A stretch of 14,389 bases of DNA, taken from positions 13,972-28,360 of the forward strand of contig DFHP01000079.1 in the NCBI GenBank assembly GCA_002371335.1, given 5' to 3'. The position numbers and the translations under genes were made by a program. The number at the start of each line of letters is the position of its first letter. Positions within the stretch are counted from its first letter, which is position 1. Below the pieces are notes generated by a model. It saw nothing but the letters and a program-made list of their open reading frames with translations, was not told the origin of the DNA and searched no databases. This DNA comes from Eubacterium sp. UBA3720. Lineage in GTDB: Bacteria > Bacillota > Clostridia > Lachnospirales > Lachnospiraceae. Of this stretch, positions 6,261 to 14,387 are shown in pieces.

Positions 6261-7646
6261 TCAGACCTGCTCCATGATCTCTCCCAGCGTCATGTCCGGC
6301 TCGGCGATACCCTTGAACAGAATGCGCATCATGTAATAATACATCAGTTCCATATCATGCTCTTCCAGATGCGCTGTCTGATAATGGTAGGAAAAGTTCA
6401 TTCCTCCGTCGGCAGTATGCGAAACCGTCAGATACATTTTCTTTGTCGCCGCGCCATTCGCGAACCATTTTGCATGCATCGGAATATTCGCGATATATTT
6501 ATTGTCCGGCTGTACCGGCATCGGCTGATAGGTCAGATAACAGCTCACATAGGACGTGTTCTCAGGCGTGTTATATCTTTTCCTCAGCTCCTCCACGATC
6601 AGCGACGGATCGTAATTACTGTGCAGATACACCTTGTTCTGGACATTCTGTATCTCGTAGGCTGCCGTCATAAAGTCTGTATCCGCCGGGATCACAGTAC
6701 GGCACGGGAACATGATCGTTCTGCTTCCGCCGGACGTCCACTCGGAATGTGTGGATCGGCGTGAAATAAAGTTCTCGATCGTGATATCCTCCTGTCCATT
6801 GTTTACCTTGGAAAGGTATGTACGTATTCCCAGAAGCAGAAGATTTGTCATGGACAGATGATGATTCATACAGAAATCGATCAGGTTTTTCGTCGGTTCC
6901 GGCTCCAGGTGGTAATCCTTCACCTTCACCATCAGATCTTCCATCTCGATATCCGCCGCCCGCAGATTTGGATCGTTGTGTTTCTTTCTCGCTTCCTCCA
7001 GGACCGATGGTCCCTGGGGATCAGCGTAAAGAGGCTCACCCAGCTCATCTATCCTGTCGCTCCAGAATTTCTGATCCTTCGCGAAACGCTTCGAAGCTCC
7101 CGCCTTCTTCAGATCTTTTTCAAGCTGCTCTTTATAATCCGCCAGGTCCTGCGGATATTCGGAGCCAAAACGATAATGTGTGTAAAGGCTCATCAGGTCA
7201 TTGATCATGACCACCAGACCGCTGGAATCGATGAGGCGGTGATCCATGTGGATGAAAAATCCATTATAGCCCTCCGGCAGCCTGATCATCGTCACATCGC
7301 ACATCGGGATGTTATCTCCGTCCATCGTCTCGTAAGCCCACGACTGCATCAGGTCGTCCGCCTCCCGCATAGTCATGTTTGATATATCTTTGAAAGGAAT
7401 ATCTCTTGTTTCCTGCTTAACTATATATTGTTTTACATTTCCGTCCTGATCGGGCTTAGTGAAACGGATCCTCATACATCCGTACCTTTCGAACTCCAGC
7501 TGGATACATTTTTTCAGAAGTCCGAAATCAAGCTCTGTCTGAAGAGCCGCCACCACGCTGACTCCGGATACCTGCTGTGTTTTATAATCCCGGATCCAGT
7601 TGTGATGCATTTTCTGTGCCGCTGTTAACGGAAAATATTCTCTCAT
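6261..7646 (-). CDS. Stand-alone NRPS condensation-domain-like acyltransferase
   Basis: A 461-residue protein about the length of one NRPS condensation domain, with no attached adenylation, carrier or thioesterase domain. It begins EYFPLTAAQKMHHNW, matching the C1 motif of condensation domains (PLSxAQ). The core HHxxxDG motif is present as DHRLIDS (135-141): the second, catalytic His (His136) and the structural Asp140 are kept, while the first His is Asp and the Gly is Ser. The rest reads through the expected two-lobed fold, including the NLLLLGIRTYL helix and a latch-like ENTSYVSCYLTYQP region. No signal peptide or membrane segment is seen. GGAGG lies 7 bases before the ATG. With the carrier protein and ligase downstream, the likely job is transfer of a carrier-bound acyl group to an amine or alcohol. 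A PapA-like or alcohol acyltransferase role is also possible; the substrate is unknown. Confidence 0.8.
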   Translation of the reverse strand: MREYFPLTAAQKMHHNWIRDYKTQQVSGVSVVAALQTELDFGLLKKCIQLEFERYGCMRIRFTKPDQDGNVKQYIVKQETRDIPFKDISNMTMREADDLMQSWAYETMDGDNIPMCDVTMIRLPEGYNGFFIHMDHRLIDSSGLVVMINDLMSLYTHYRFGSEYPQDLADYKEQLEKDLKKAGASKRFAKDQKFWSDRIDELGEPLYADPQGPSVLEEARKKHNDPNLRAADIEMEDLMVKVKDYHLEPEPTKNLIDFCMNHHLSMTNLLLLGIRTYLSKVNNGQEDITIENFISRRSTHSEWTSGGSRTIMFPCRTVIPADTDFMTAAYEIQNVQNKVYLHSNYDPSLIVEELRKRYNTPENTSYVSCYLTYQPMPVQPDNKYIANIPMHAKWFANGAATKKMYLTVSHTADGGMNFSYHYQTAHLEEHDMELMYYYMMRILFKGIAEPDMTLGEIMEQV

Positions 7647-7870
7647 CGTTTAACCTCCATTACTCGGGTCTATTTTTTGCCGTCCTGCGCAAGTTATCAT
7701 TTTTGAGGTCCGAAGTAAAGTACCCTCACACTTTAACGGATAATTATGATAGAATTGACTTATACTTCTCGGACACTTTCAGCCGATGTGTCCGGGAAAA
7801 CGATTTCTGCCATACTTACATTATGCACCCCGATGACACGGCAAAAATTGATCTGACGAGGAATTAAGCT
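7647..7870. promoter_or_regulatory. Divergent control region with two candidate operators
   Basis: This 224-base space separates the minus-strand condensation-like gene from the plus-strand TetR gene. Two inverted repeats stand out. One is TAAAGT, 8 bases, ACTTTA (7716-7735). The other has 10-base arms with one mismatch: TCTCGGACAC (7767-7776), 11 bases, GTGTCCGGGA (7788-7797). For the regulator, an extended -10, TGATAGAAT (7747-7755), is a plausible promoter without a good -35. For the leftward genes only a weak match is seen: TTTACT (7714-7719), 17-base spacer, TAACTT (7691-7696). The first repeat overlaps that leftward -35, as a TetR operator would. Which site binds the regulator cannot be decided from sequence. 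Confidence 0.5.
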
Positions 7871-8452
7871 ATGACTACTAAAATTCGCGACGAGAGATAT
7901 CAGACGGCGGAGGAGGCGATCTTCGACGCCTTTTTTCTGCTGATCAGAGAAAAACCGATGGATAAGATTTCCGTCAGTGACGTAATAAAAAAGGCCGGCG
8001 TTGTACGCTCGACCTTTTATAACCATTTTGAAAATATTCCGGACATGATCGCCGGCCTTGAAAATAAGATCCTGAATGACATTTCAGAGATGATGAATGA
8101 TTTTCACGCAAAAAATGACACTGAATTCTGCATCAGATTTTTCTCTTCTCTGTGCAATTACACGAAGGACAATCCGTATCTGATAGAAATGCTGAGCTCT
8201 CCCGCCCAGAGCAATTCTTTCTTTGAAAAAATGCTGACCATGCTGCACAACTACGTTACGGGACTTACAGCAGTGTCTCATAAATCCGAAGAAGAAAAAG
8301 AACAGTTATCCTACGGCATCGCCTGCGCCATAGGCGCCACGATCGGCATCCTTCACAAATGGACCCGGGATCAGTGCCGCGTCCCGACGGAAACCATAGC
8401 CAGACTTCTGGCGGGAAATTTCGTCAACGGCGTTCTGCCAATGATATCATGA
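7871..8452 (+). CDS. TetR/AcrR-family transcriptional regulator
   Basis: A 193-residue regulator. The N-terminal DNA-binding domain is at about residues 10-57: an AEEAIFDAFFLLI helix, then the helix-turn-helix ISVSDVIKKAGVVRSTFYNHF, the standard TetR pattern ending in TFYxHF. The rest is a helical ligand-binding and dimer region, ending with GATIGILHKWTRD and ETIARLLAGNF, typical of the TetR C-terminal domain. GAGGA lies 8 bases before the ATG. It is the only plus-strand gene here and is divergent from the condensation-like/carrier/ligase row, so by the usual logic of the family it most likely represses that row and itself, and is released by a small ligand. Its end overlaps the end of the alpha/beta hydrolase gene by 6 bases (convergent). 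The ligand is unknown. Confidence 0.92.
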   Translation: MTTKIRDERYQTAEEAIFDAFFLLIREKPMDKISVSDVIKKAGVVRSTFYNHFENIPDMIAGLENKILNDISEMMNDFHAKNDTEFCIRFFSSLCNYTKDNPYLIEMLSSPAQSNSFFEKMLTMLHNYVTGLTAVSHKSEEEKEQLSYGIACAIGATIGILHKWTRDQCRVPTETIARLLAGNFVNGVLPMIS

Positions 8453-9469
8453 CGCATCATACCGTTCAAAAAAATCCAGAAGCTTCCGCCTGTACATGTC
8501 CGTCTGTTTATAGGCGCTGCCCGTATGCCTTGCCCCTTCGACCATGACCATTTCCTTCGGCCCCCGGCAGGCGTCGCAAATCATCTGAAGATTCTTCGGA
8601 TAGACAAATGTGTCGTCGCTTCCGTGAAAAAGAAGCACAGGCCGTCTGTTTGCCGCCAGGGCCGGACGCGTATCCGCTTCCGCCATCCCAAAATCCGCGA
8701 TTGCTCTGCAGAAAAGATCCACCAGAAGCAGGTGCAGCGGTATCCATCTCAGAAAGAACCAGTACCGGGCCAGGTCGCTCAACTGAGATTTCATGGAAAC
8801 AAAACCACAGTCGGAAATGATTCCCTTCACTTCTTTCGGAAGGTTTCTTCCGGAAGCCATAAGGACAGCGGAAGCGCCCATGGATTCTCCATACAGATAC
8901 ACGGGCAGAGCATGTCCGTTGCCAAGCTTCACCGCTTCCCTGCTCCACCTTACGATATCCTTCTGTTCTTTCGCTCCAAAGGTGATATACCTTCCTTCGC
9001 TCTCCCCGCAGCCGCGCTGATCCACGAATAAAAGATTACACCCGCATTCATGCAGAAAACGCGCGTTGAAACCAAACTCCCCGAAAGAGGTTCCCTTGTA
9101 GCCATGACTCAGAACGAGGGTCCGCTTCGCATCCTCTGCCGGAAACCACGCGGCGTGGAGCCGGAGCCCGTCCTCGCTTTTTATATACAGATCCTGCATA
9201 TCCTGCTGAAAACACCACATTTTTCCCGCAAGATACTCTTTTTCAAAACCACAGCTTCTGGGATGGTTTATTTTCATCATCCGCAGCTGAAAACGTTTTT
9301 TCTCCGGAATATCCTTCCTCTTTACCTTCTTCAGATTTTTCGGTTTTCTGCTCCTTACACTGATAAATGTATCAAAAAAAATATATCCGCTCTCAACGAA
9401 GATCATTACTGCCGTTAATACCGCCGGAATCCACTTCAATACTCTCTCTTTGTCTGGTTTCTTCATCAT
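8447..9469 (-). CDS. Membrane-anchored alpha/beta hydrolase
   Basis: A 340-residue serine hydrolase. A hydrophobic segment at about residues 13-33 (WIPAVLTAVMIFVESGYIFF), followed by a stretch rich in Lys and Arg, points to an N-terminal membrane anchor; the positive residues after it suggest the catalytic part may lie on the cytoplasmic side, though this is not certain. The alpha/beta fold shows SHGYKG (oxyanion loop, 121-126), VDQRGCGESEG (149-159), the nucleophile elbow GESMG with Ser196, HGSDDTFV with Asp286 as the likely acid, and GARHTG with His315. The catalytic triad is therefore intact. It resembles the YqkD-type hydrolases of Firmicutes, whose substrates are poorly known. It follows lacZ by 15 bases, so it is probably co-transcribed with galT-lacZ. 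A role in removing acyl groups from sugars is possible but unproven. Confidence 0.9.
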   Translation of the reverse strand: MMKKPDKERVLKWIPAVLTAVMIFVESGYIFFDTFISVRSRKPKNLKKVKRKDIPEKKRFQLRMMKINHPRSCGFEKEYLAGKMWCFQQDMQDLYIKSEDGLRLHAAWFPAEDAKRTLVLSHGYKGTSFGEFGFNARFLHECGCNLLFVDQRGCGESEGRYITFGAKEQKDIVRWSREAVKLGNGHALPVYLYGESMGASAVLMASGRNLPKEVKGIISDCGFVSMKSQLSDLARYWFFLRWIPLHLLLVDLFCRAIADFGMAEADTRPALAANRRPVLLFHGSDDTFVYPKNLQMICDACRGPKEMVMVEGARHTGSAYKQTDMYRRKLLDFFERYDAS

Positions 9470-9484
9470 TTAACTTTCCGCCGC

Positions 9485-12400
9485 TCACCCTGTAATTTTT
9501 ATATTTATGCTGAACGTAAATTCCGTTTCATTGAATTTATATTCATCAGACAGCTCCGGCCCGCAGCTGTTGGAACCGATGCCGTTTTGCTTATGATCGA
9601 GGCAGAGCACGGTGCTGCCGCATGGCAAAAGCTCAAAATTATGCTTTTTTTCCGTCAGCTCTTCCTGCGTGAAGACAGAAGCATTAAAAGAAAAACTTCT
9701 TCTCTCATCCGACCACGCCTTTATTATAGCATGCCCGGATCCATCTTTTAATCCGTCTTTTGGCCTTTCCGGATCCTTCTCCAAGATCACCAGGCTGCAG
9801 TCTGAACGGCTTCCGTTTTCCTGCGGCTTCAGATAGTCTTCATGCATCTTTTCCACATCTGTCGTGAAAAAACCATGGTACGCAGCTCTTCGTTTATCCT
9901 GATAGTTCTCCCGGGGTCCCAGGCCAAAATAGCTCACACGCTTCATTTCCTCCGGCAGGAAAAGACGCAGTCCGAACCTGGGAAGTTCCGGAAACTCCGG
10001 ATTTTTTTTCACATCCATGGTCAGGGATATTCTTCCTGAGGCGCCGACCTTCCACACCGCCTGAATATCCATGATCCTCTGTACAGATACCGCTGTCACT
10101 CCTATATGTGATCTTATCTCTATTCCCTCCGCGGTCTGGGTGTACTCCGTTCCGTAAGCTCTCGCCGCGGCCCGGTCATACATTGCTTCGTACCATCTCT
10201 GCTTCAGATACATGTCATTATCTGTCGGTGCTCGCCAGAGATTGATCTCCATGGGACGGTCCAGAAAATCCTTTCCCCCTGCTGTCAGGTGACGAAAAAG
10301 CCCGGTACGTTTATCATAGGTATATACAAAATCGACCTTTTCCTCTTCCGCCGCAGCTTCACGCCTTATTCCGGTTATATCTCCCTGATCCGGTAACGCC
10401 GGTTCTTTTGTTCCCCTTCCTGTGATCACGAGGCTGCAGTCATCTTCATCTACGTAAAGCCTGCGGCGCCGGCCGTCTTCCCGCTCCTGTCCGGAGCATG
10501 CTTTCTCTGATGTTATCGTGTTAACGTTAAGTACATCTGAAGCTTCCCCGCCTTCTCTCTTAACGGAGCTGTGTTCATGCTCTTCTTTTTCAACCGTCAT
10601 GCTCCTGAAAAAATCATGTTCCAGCTCCAGCTCATCAAATCCCAGTTCGTGACCTTCCGGACGCAGCGCATCTTCTTTCCGCAGTGTGTAGACAAGCTTC
10701 AGGAACACACGTTTCCCTGCGGGAATGTCATCGTCCTCAGGAGAGACAGGTGCTGCTGCGGACGTTTCAGGATCGTCGTTCTCCGGAAAAAATGGTCCAT
10801 TCGATAATTTCGTTATTTTATCACCGGCCGGGAATTTTTCCTCAGAAAAAACTTCCGCAAGCGGGATCCTGAGCTCCCCTGTCTTTCCCGGCAGTATTTC
10901 CGGCATCTGACCGTCAGCTATTCTTCCGCTTATTACAGTTCTTCCGCCGCAGCCAACCTCAAAGGATGTTGTCAGAAACTCCGCCGGCCGCAGAAAATTC
11001 ATATAATTCTTCAGCCTTACAATGACCCCGTCACCGTCTGTACGCCAGGAAACCACTCGCAGAGGGCGGTGAACGTTTTTGAACTCATACAGTCCCGTAT
11101 GCGGCCTGCGGTCCGGGCATACCAGGCCGTCCACGCAAAAGTTACCGTCATGCGGAAACTCTCCGTGGTCGCCGCCGTAAAGGTATTTACCATCCTCAAG
11201 GACGGCGTGATCGCACCATTCCCATACGAACCCGCCGCATAAGCCCGGATACTTATCCATCACCTGAAAGTAATCTTCATAGTCGCCCGCGCCGTTGCCC
11301 ATGGAATGACAATATTCGCACATGATAAAAGGTTTATCCGGATCTCCGGCAAAGTATTCATGTATCTCGGGGATAGAAGGATACATTCTGCTGTACACAT
11401 CCAGATCATCATAATCATAATCTATGTTCCTTCCTTTGTGGAAGGCACTCTCATAATGGGTCAGACGGCTGCTGTCAAAGTTTTTCGTCCAGGCCAGAGC
11501 GTTCTCTATGCCGCAGCCGTATCCGCCCTCGTTTCCCATGGACCACATGACTACGCAGGGCCTGTTTTTGTCCCTGTGGACCATTTTCATCACTCTGTCC
11601 AGAATAGCCTCGTTATATTCGGGATTATCTGTCAGAAGCTCATTCCAGCGGCGGCTGCGCTCCTCTATGGAGCCGTCTTTGTAATAAAGCTGCCACGGAC
11701 CGTGGCTTTCATTGTCCGCTTCATCGATGACAAAAAAGCCATATTCGTCACAGAGCTGATAAAACATCGGCGCGTTCGGATAGTGGCTGGTGCGGATACC
11801 GTTAAAATTAAACCGGCTGATCATTGCCAGATCCTTTTTCATCCGTGGAACATCGATGACATAGCCGGTCTCCGGGTCGGAATCATGCCTGTTCACGCCA
11901 TGGAATCTGACCCTCTGCCCGTTCACAAAGACCATATTGTCCTGAATGCGGATTTCTCTTAATCCCACTCTCTCCACAATACACTCATTCTCTGTGTGAA
12001 GCACCAGCTTATATAAAGCAGGCGTTTCGCTGCTCCAGAGCACCGGGTTCGTAATCTCCGCTATTCCCTCATTCCTGTAAACAAAATCCGAGATCTTCTT
12101 TCCTTCAGGATCATACAATACAGCCCGAACCGGAAGAACGCCGCCGGCATATTTTGTTTCTATGCGGATACAGGCCTTTTTTTCCTCCGGCTTCAGTTCG
12201 GTGCGGATAAAATAATCGTAAATAAAATTTTCCGGACGTTTCAGAATATACACATCCCGGAAGATACCGGACATCCGGAACTTATCCTGATCCTCCAGAT
12301 AGCTTCCGTCGCACCATTTCAACACTAGCACGTTCAGCCGGTTTTCTCCCTCCCGGATAAGCCCGGTCACCTCGAATTCGGCAAGGGAATGGGATACCTG

Positions 12401-12868
12401 GCTGTAACCCACGTAGCTGCCGTTCAGCCACACATAAAAGCAGGAATCCACGCCCTCAAACTCCAGGAACGCCCTCGGCGCCCCCGCATCCTTTCTGTAG
12501 TCAAAAATACGTTCGTACGCTCCGCAGGGATTATCTACCGGCACATACGGCGGGTCTGCCGGAAACGGATAACGAAAATTCGTATACTGATGTCTGTCAA
12601 CGCCGTACATCTGCCACATGCCGGGCACTTCCACGTCCCTGAATCCCTCCCTGCTGCTGCCGGATTCATAAAAGGCCTCAGTCAGATCATAGATACTTTC
12701 AAAATAACGGAATTTCCACTTCCCGTTCAACAGCATGAAACGGTCAGAATCCTCTCTGTGTTCCACCAGCGTATCCATCGGCACCGAAGCCGGGATATAA
12801 TAAGCCCTGTCAGGCATCGTATTTTCATGAAGCATATGGGGATCTTCATAATATTTTGGAATGATCAT
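9485..12868 (-). CDS. lacZ: Beta-galactosidase, glycoside hydrolase family 2
   Basis: Splits lactose and other beta-galactosides into galactose and the second sugar; no signal peptide, so cytoplasmic. Domains in order: sugar-binding jelly roll (about 40-215), Ig-like domain (215-310), TIM barrel (310-605), domain 4 (about 610-840) and the C-terminal beta-galactosidase small-chain domain (845-1127). The acid/base Glu447 is in WSMGNEGG and the nucleophile Glu518 in CEYCHSMGN; GGFVWEWCDH follows. The start is the ATG at 12868, because GAGGA lies 7 bases upstream and MIIPKYYEDP begins the family homology; the frame stays open a further 75 codons but only through the end of galT. At 1127 residues it is about 100 longer than E. 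coli LacZ (1023), apparently because of charged, low-complexity stretches at about 685-716 and 762-842. It lies 10 bases after galT. Confidence 0.95.
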   Translation of the reverse strand: MIIPKYYEDPHMLHENTMPDRAYYIPASVPMDTLVEHREDSDRFMLLNGKWKFRYFESIYDLTEAFYESGSSREGFRDVEVPGMWQMYGVDRHQYTNFRYPFPADPPYVPVDNPCGAYERIFDYRKDAGAPRAFLEFEGVDSCFYVWLNGSYVGYSQVSHSLAEFEVTGLIREGENRLNVLVLKWCDGSYLEDQDKFRMSGIFRDVYILKRPENFIYDYFIRTELKPEEKKACIRIETKYAGGVLPVRAVLYDPEGKKISDFVYRNEGIAEITNPVLWSSETPALYKLVLHTENECIVERVGLREIRIQDNMVFVNGQRVRFHGVNRHDSDPETGYVIDVPRMKKDLAMISRFNFNGIRTSHYPNAPMFYQLCDEYGFFVIDEADNESHGPWQLYYKDGSIEERSRRWNELLTDNPEYNEAILDRVMKMVHRDKNRPCVVMWSMGNEGGYGCGIENALAWTKNFDSSRLTHYESAFHKGRNIDYDYDDLDVYSRMYPSIPEIHEYFAGDPDKPFIMCEYCHSMGNGAGDYEDYFQVMDKYPGLCGGFVWEWCDHAVLEDGKYLYGGDHGEFPHDGNFCVDGLVCPDRRPHTGLYEFKNVHRPLRVVSWRTDGDGVIVRLKNYMNFLRPAEFLTTSFEVGCGGRTVISGRIADGQMPEILPGKTGELRIPLAEVFSEEKFPAGDKITKLSNGPFFPENDDPETSAAAPVSPEDDDIPAGKRVFLKLVYTLRKEDALRPEGHELGFDELELEHDFFRSMTVEKEEHEHSSVKREGGEASDVLNVNTITSEKACSGQEREDGRRRRLYVDEDDCSLVITGRGTKEPALPDQGDITGIRREAAAEEEKVDFVYTYDKRTGLFRHLTAGGKDFLDRPMEINLWRAPTDNDMYLKQRWYEAMYDRAAARAYGTEYTQTAEGIEIRSHIGVTAVSVQRIMDIQAVWKVGASGRISLTMDVKKNPEFPELPRFGLRLFLPEEMKRVSYFGLGPRENYQDKRRAAYHGFFTTDVEKMHEDYLKPQENGSRSDCSLVILEKDPERPKDGLKDGSGHAIIKAWSDERRSFSFNASVFTQEELTEKKHNFELLPCGSTVLCLDHKQNGIGSNSCGPELSDEYKFNETEFTFSINIKITG

Positions 12869-12875
12869 GTATTTT

Positions 12876-12880
12876 TCCTC
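12876..12880 (-). promoter_or_regulatory. lacZ ribosome binding site overlapping the galT stop
   Basis: The minus strand reads TGAGGA, joining the galT stop TGA (12879-12881) to the Shine-Dalgarno GAGGA, 7 bases before the lacZ ATG. This sets the lacZ start and suggests that translation of lacZ is coupled to galT. Confidence 0.75.
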
Positions 12881-14387
12881 ACAACACTGAGATAAATCTT
12901 CTGAACGCCCGGCGTCCTTCTTCTGTATTCTTAAACACGCCCGCATCCTCCAGCACATGGACAAATACCTGTCCCACTTCCTCTTTAAGGATGTCCCGGA
13001 CATTTTCGTCTGTGATCCTGATGTCCGCGGCTTTATATTTCTCAAGGACCGCCTTCGCCCAATCAGCGTGCTTTTCCAGGCCCGGCTCGTCATTTACGTT
13101 TTTGCCCTGCACCATGCATCTGCCCAGAAGCTCCAGCTCTTCCTTCAGCCGCGCCGGAAGCACTGCGAGACCCATGACCTCGATCAGGCCGATATTCTCT
13201 TTTTTGATATGGTGATACTCCGGGTGGGGATGAAAAACACCCAGCGGATATTCTTCGGTAGTAATATTATTCCGCAGAGCAAGGTCCAGCTCATACACGC
13301 TGTCCCTTTTCCTTGCGATCGGCGTGATCGTATTGTGAGGCTCTCCTTCGGTCTCCGCAAACACGAATGCGGCCTCATCCGTGTACCCGCGCCATTTCTC
13401 CAGAATATGCTCCGCCAGGTCGATCAGACGGTTCTCATCTTTATGGCGAATGCGGATGACCGAAAGCGGCCATTCTACGATGCCGGCTTCCACATCTTCA
13501 AAACCCGGTATCATAAATTTCTCCTCATACGGCGCCCGCGCCATTGCAAATTCATAGTTTCCGCCCTGAAAATGATCGTGTGACAGGATCGATCCTCCCA
13601 CGATCGGAAGATCCGCGTTGGAGCCCAGGAAGTAATGCGGGAACTGCCTTACAAAGTCAAACAGCTTTACAAACGTGCTCCTGTCGATCTTCATGGGCAC
13701 ATGCTGACTGTTAAACACGATGCAATGCTCATTGTAATAAACATACGGCGAATACTGAAATCCCCAGCTGCTGTTGTTTATCCTGATCGGAATGACTCTG
13801 TGATTCTGACGCGCCGGATGATTCATGCGGCCCGCGTAACCTTCGTTTTCCATGCAAAGCTGACACCTGGGATATCCGCTCTGTTTTGCGTTCTTCGCCG
13901 CGGCGATGGCTTTCGGATCCTTTTCCGGCTTCGAAAGATTGATCGTAATGTCCATAACGCCGTACCGGCTTTGAACCTGCCATTTGACATCCTTTTTTAT
14001 CCGCTCTCTCCGGATATAGTTCGTATCCTGGCTGAATTCATAGAATCTCTTTGTTGCTGCCGTTCCGTCCACGGAATACAGATCGCGGAACACTTTTATC
14101 ACCTGACTCGGTCTTGGCGTCAGGATTCCCATAAGCCTCGTGTCAAAAAGATCCTTTGTCACGATGTCATAACTTTTCATGATGCCCAGAGCATAAGCCT
14201 CCTTCATCAGATTCTCCAGGATATCCTCAAGAATGATCTCTTCACCGGAAATATCCTGTTCCCTGAAATCATCCTGTCTGAAAAGATCAAGGTACTGATT
14301 GATAGTGTATGTCCTGTCTTCTTCCCTGATCAGACCGGCCAGTATCCCATATTCCGTCAGCTTCTGGATCTCACCATATAAATTCAT
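12879..14387 (-). CDS. galT: UDP-glucose--hexose-1-phosphate uridylyltransferase (class II GalT)
   Basis: Leloir pathway enzyme that exchanges UMP between UDP-glucose and galactose-1-phosphate, giving glucose-1-phosphate and UDP-galactose. The 502-residue protein is the longer Firmicutes type. Clear signatures: DLFDTRLMG (79-87), FSQDTNYIRRERI (118-130), the block ITINLSKPEKDPKAIAAAKN (147-166), a CQLC pair (175-178), NHPARQNHRVIP (189-200), QYSPYVYYNEHCIVF (211-225) and the active-site SHDHFQGG (269-276), in which His272 takes the place of the nucleophilic histidine of the HPHGQ motif. The ATG at 14387 lies 2 bases from the window edge, so its ribosome binding site and any longer start cannot be checked, but residues 1-30 align with the usual family N-terminus. 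It heads the visible galT-lacZ-hydrolase row; other gal genes may lie upstream. Confidence 0.96.
   Translation of the reverse strand: MNLYGEIQKLTEYGILAGLIREEDRTYTINQYLDLFRQDDFREQDISGEEIILEDILENLMKEAYALGIMKSYDIVTKDLFDTRLMGILTPRPSQVIKVFRDLYSVDGTAATKRFYEFSQDTNYIRRERIKKDVKWQVQSRYGVMDITINLSKPEKDPKAIAAAKNAKQSGYPRCQLCMENEGYAGRMNHPARQNHRVIPIRINNSSWGFQYSPYVYYNEHCIVFNSQHVPMKIDRSTFVKLFDFVRQFPHYFLGSNADLPIVGGSILSHDHFQGGNYEFAMARAPYEEKFMIPGFEDVEAGIVEWPLSVIRIRHKDENRLIDLAEHILEKWRGYTDEAAFVFAETEGEPHNTITPIARKRDSVYELDLALRNNITTEEYPLGVFHPHPEYHHIKKENIGLIEVMGLAVLPARLKEELELLGRCMVQGKNVNDEPGLEKHADWAKAVLEKYKAADIRITDENVRDILKEEVGQVFVHVLEDAGVFKNTEEGRRAFRRFISVL

Noticed and set aside
6249..6272. Terminator at the end of the condensation-like gene
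   Set aside because: GAGCAG/CTGCTC makes only a 6-pair stem with a 12-base loop over the stop codon, followed by TTTC rather than a T-run; too weak to call.
7577..7867. 96-residue plus-strand ORF across the divergent control region
   Set aside because: It starts inside the condensation-like gene on the wrong strand, has no ribosome binding site or family motif, and covers the likely promoters.
11306..11962. 218-residue plus-strand ORF (and similar long ones at 12957-13583 and 13635-14381)
   Set aside because: These are antisense shadows of lacZ and galT; the proteins they would make have no recognisable domain and the opposite strand carries strong family motifs.
12869..13093. 75-codon N-terminal extension of lacZ
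   Set aside because: It lies almost wholly inside the end of galT in another frame, is rich in Arg/Lys/Ser with no family similarity, and the ATG at 12868 has its own Shine-Dalgarno.
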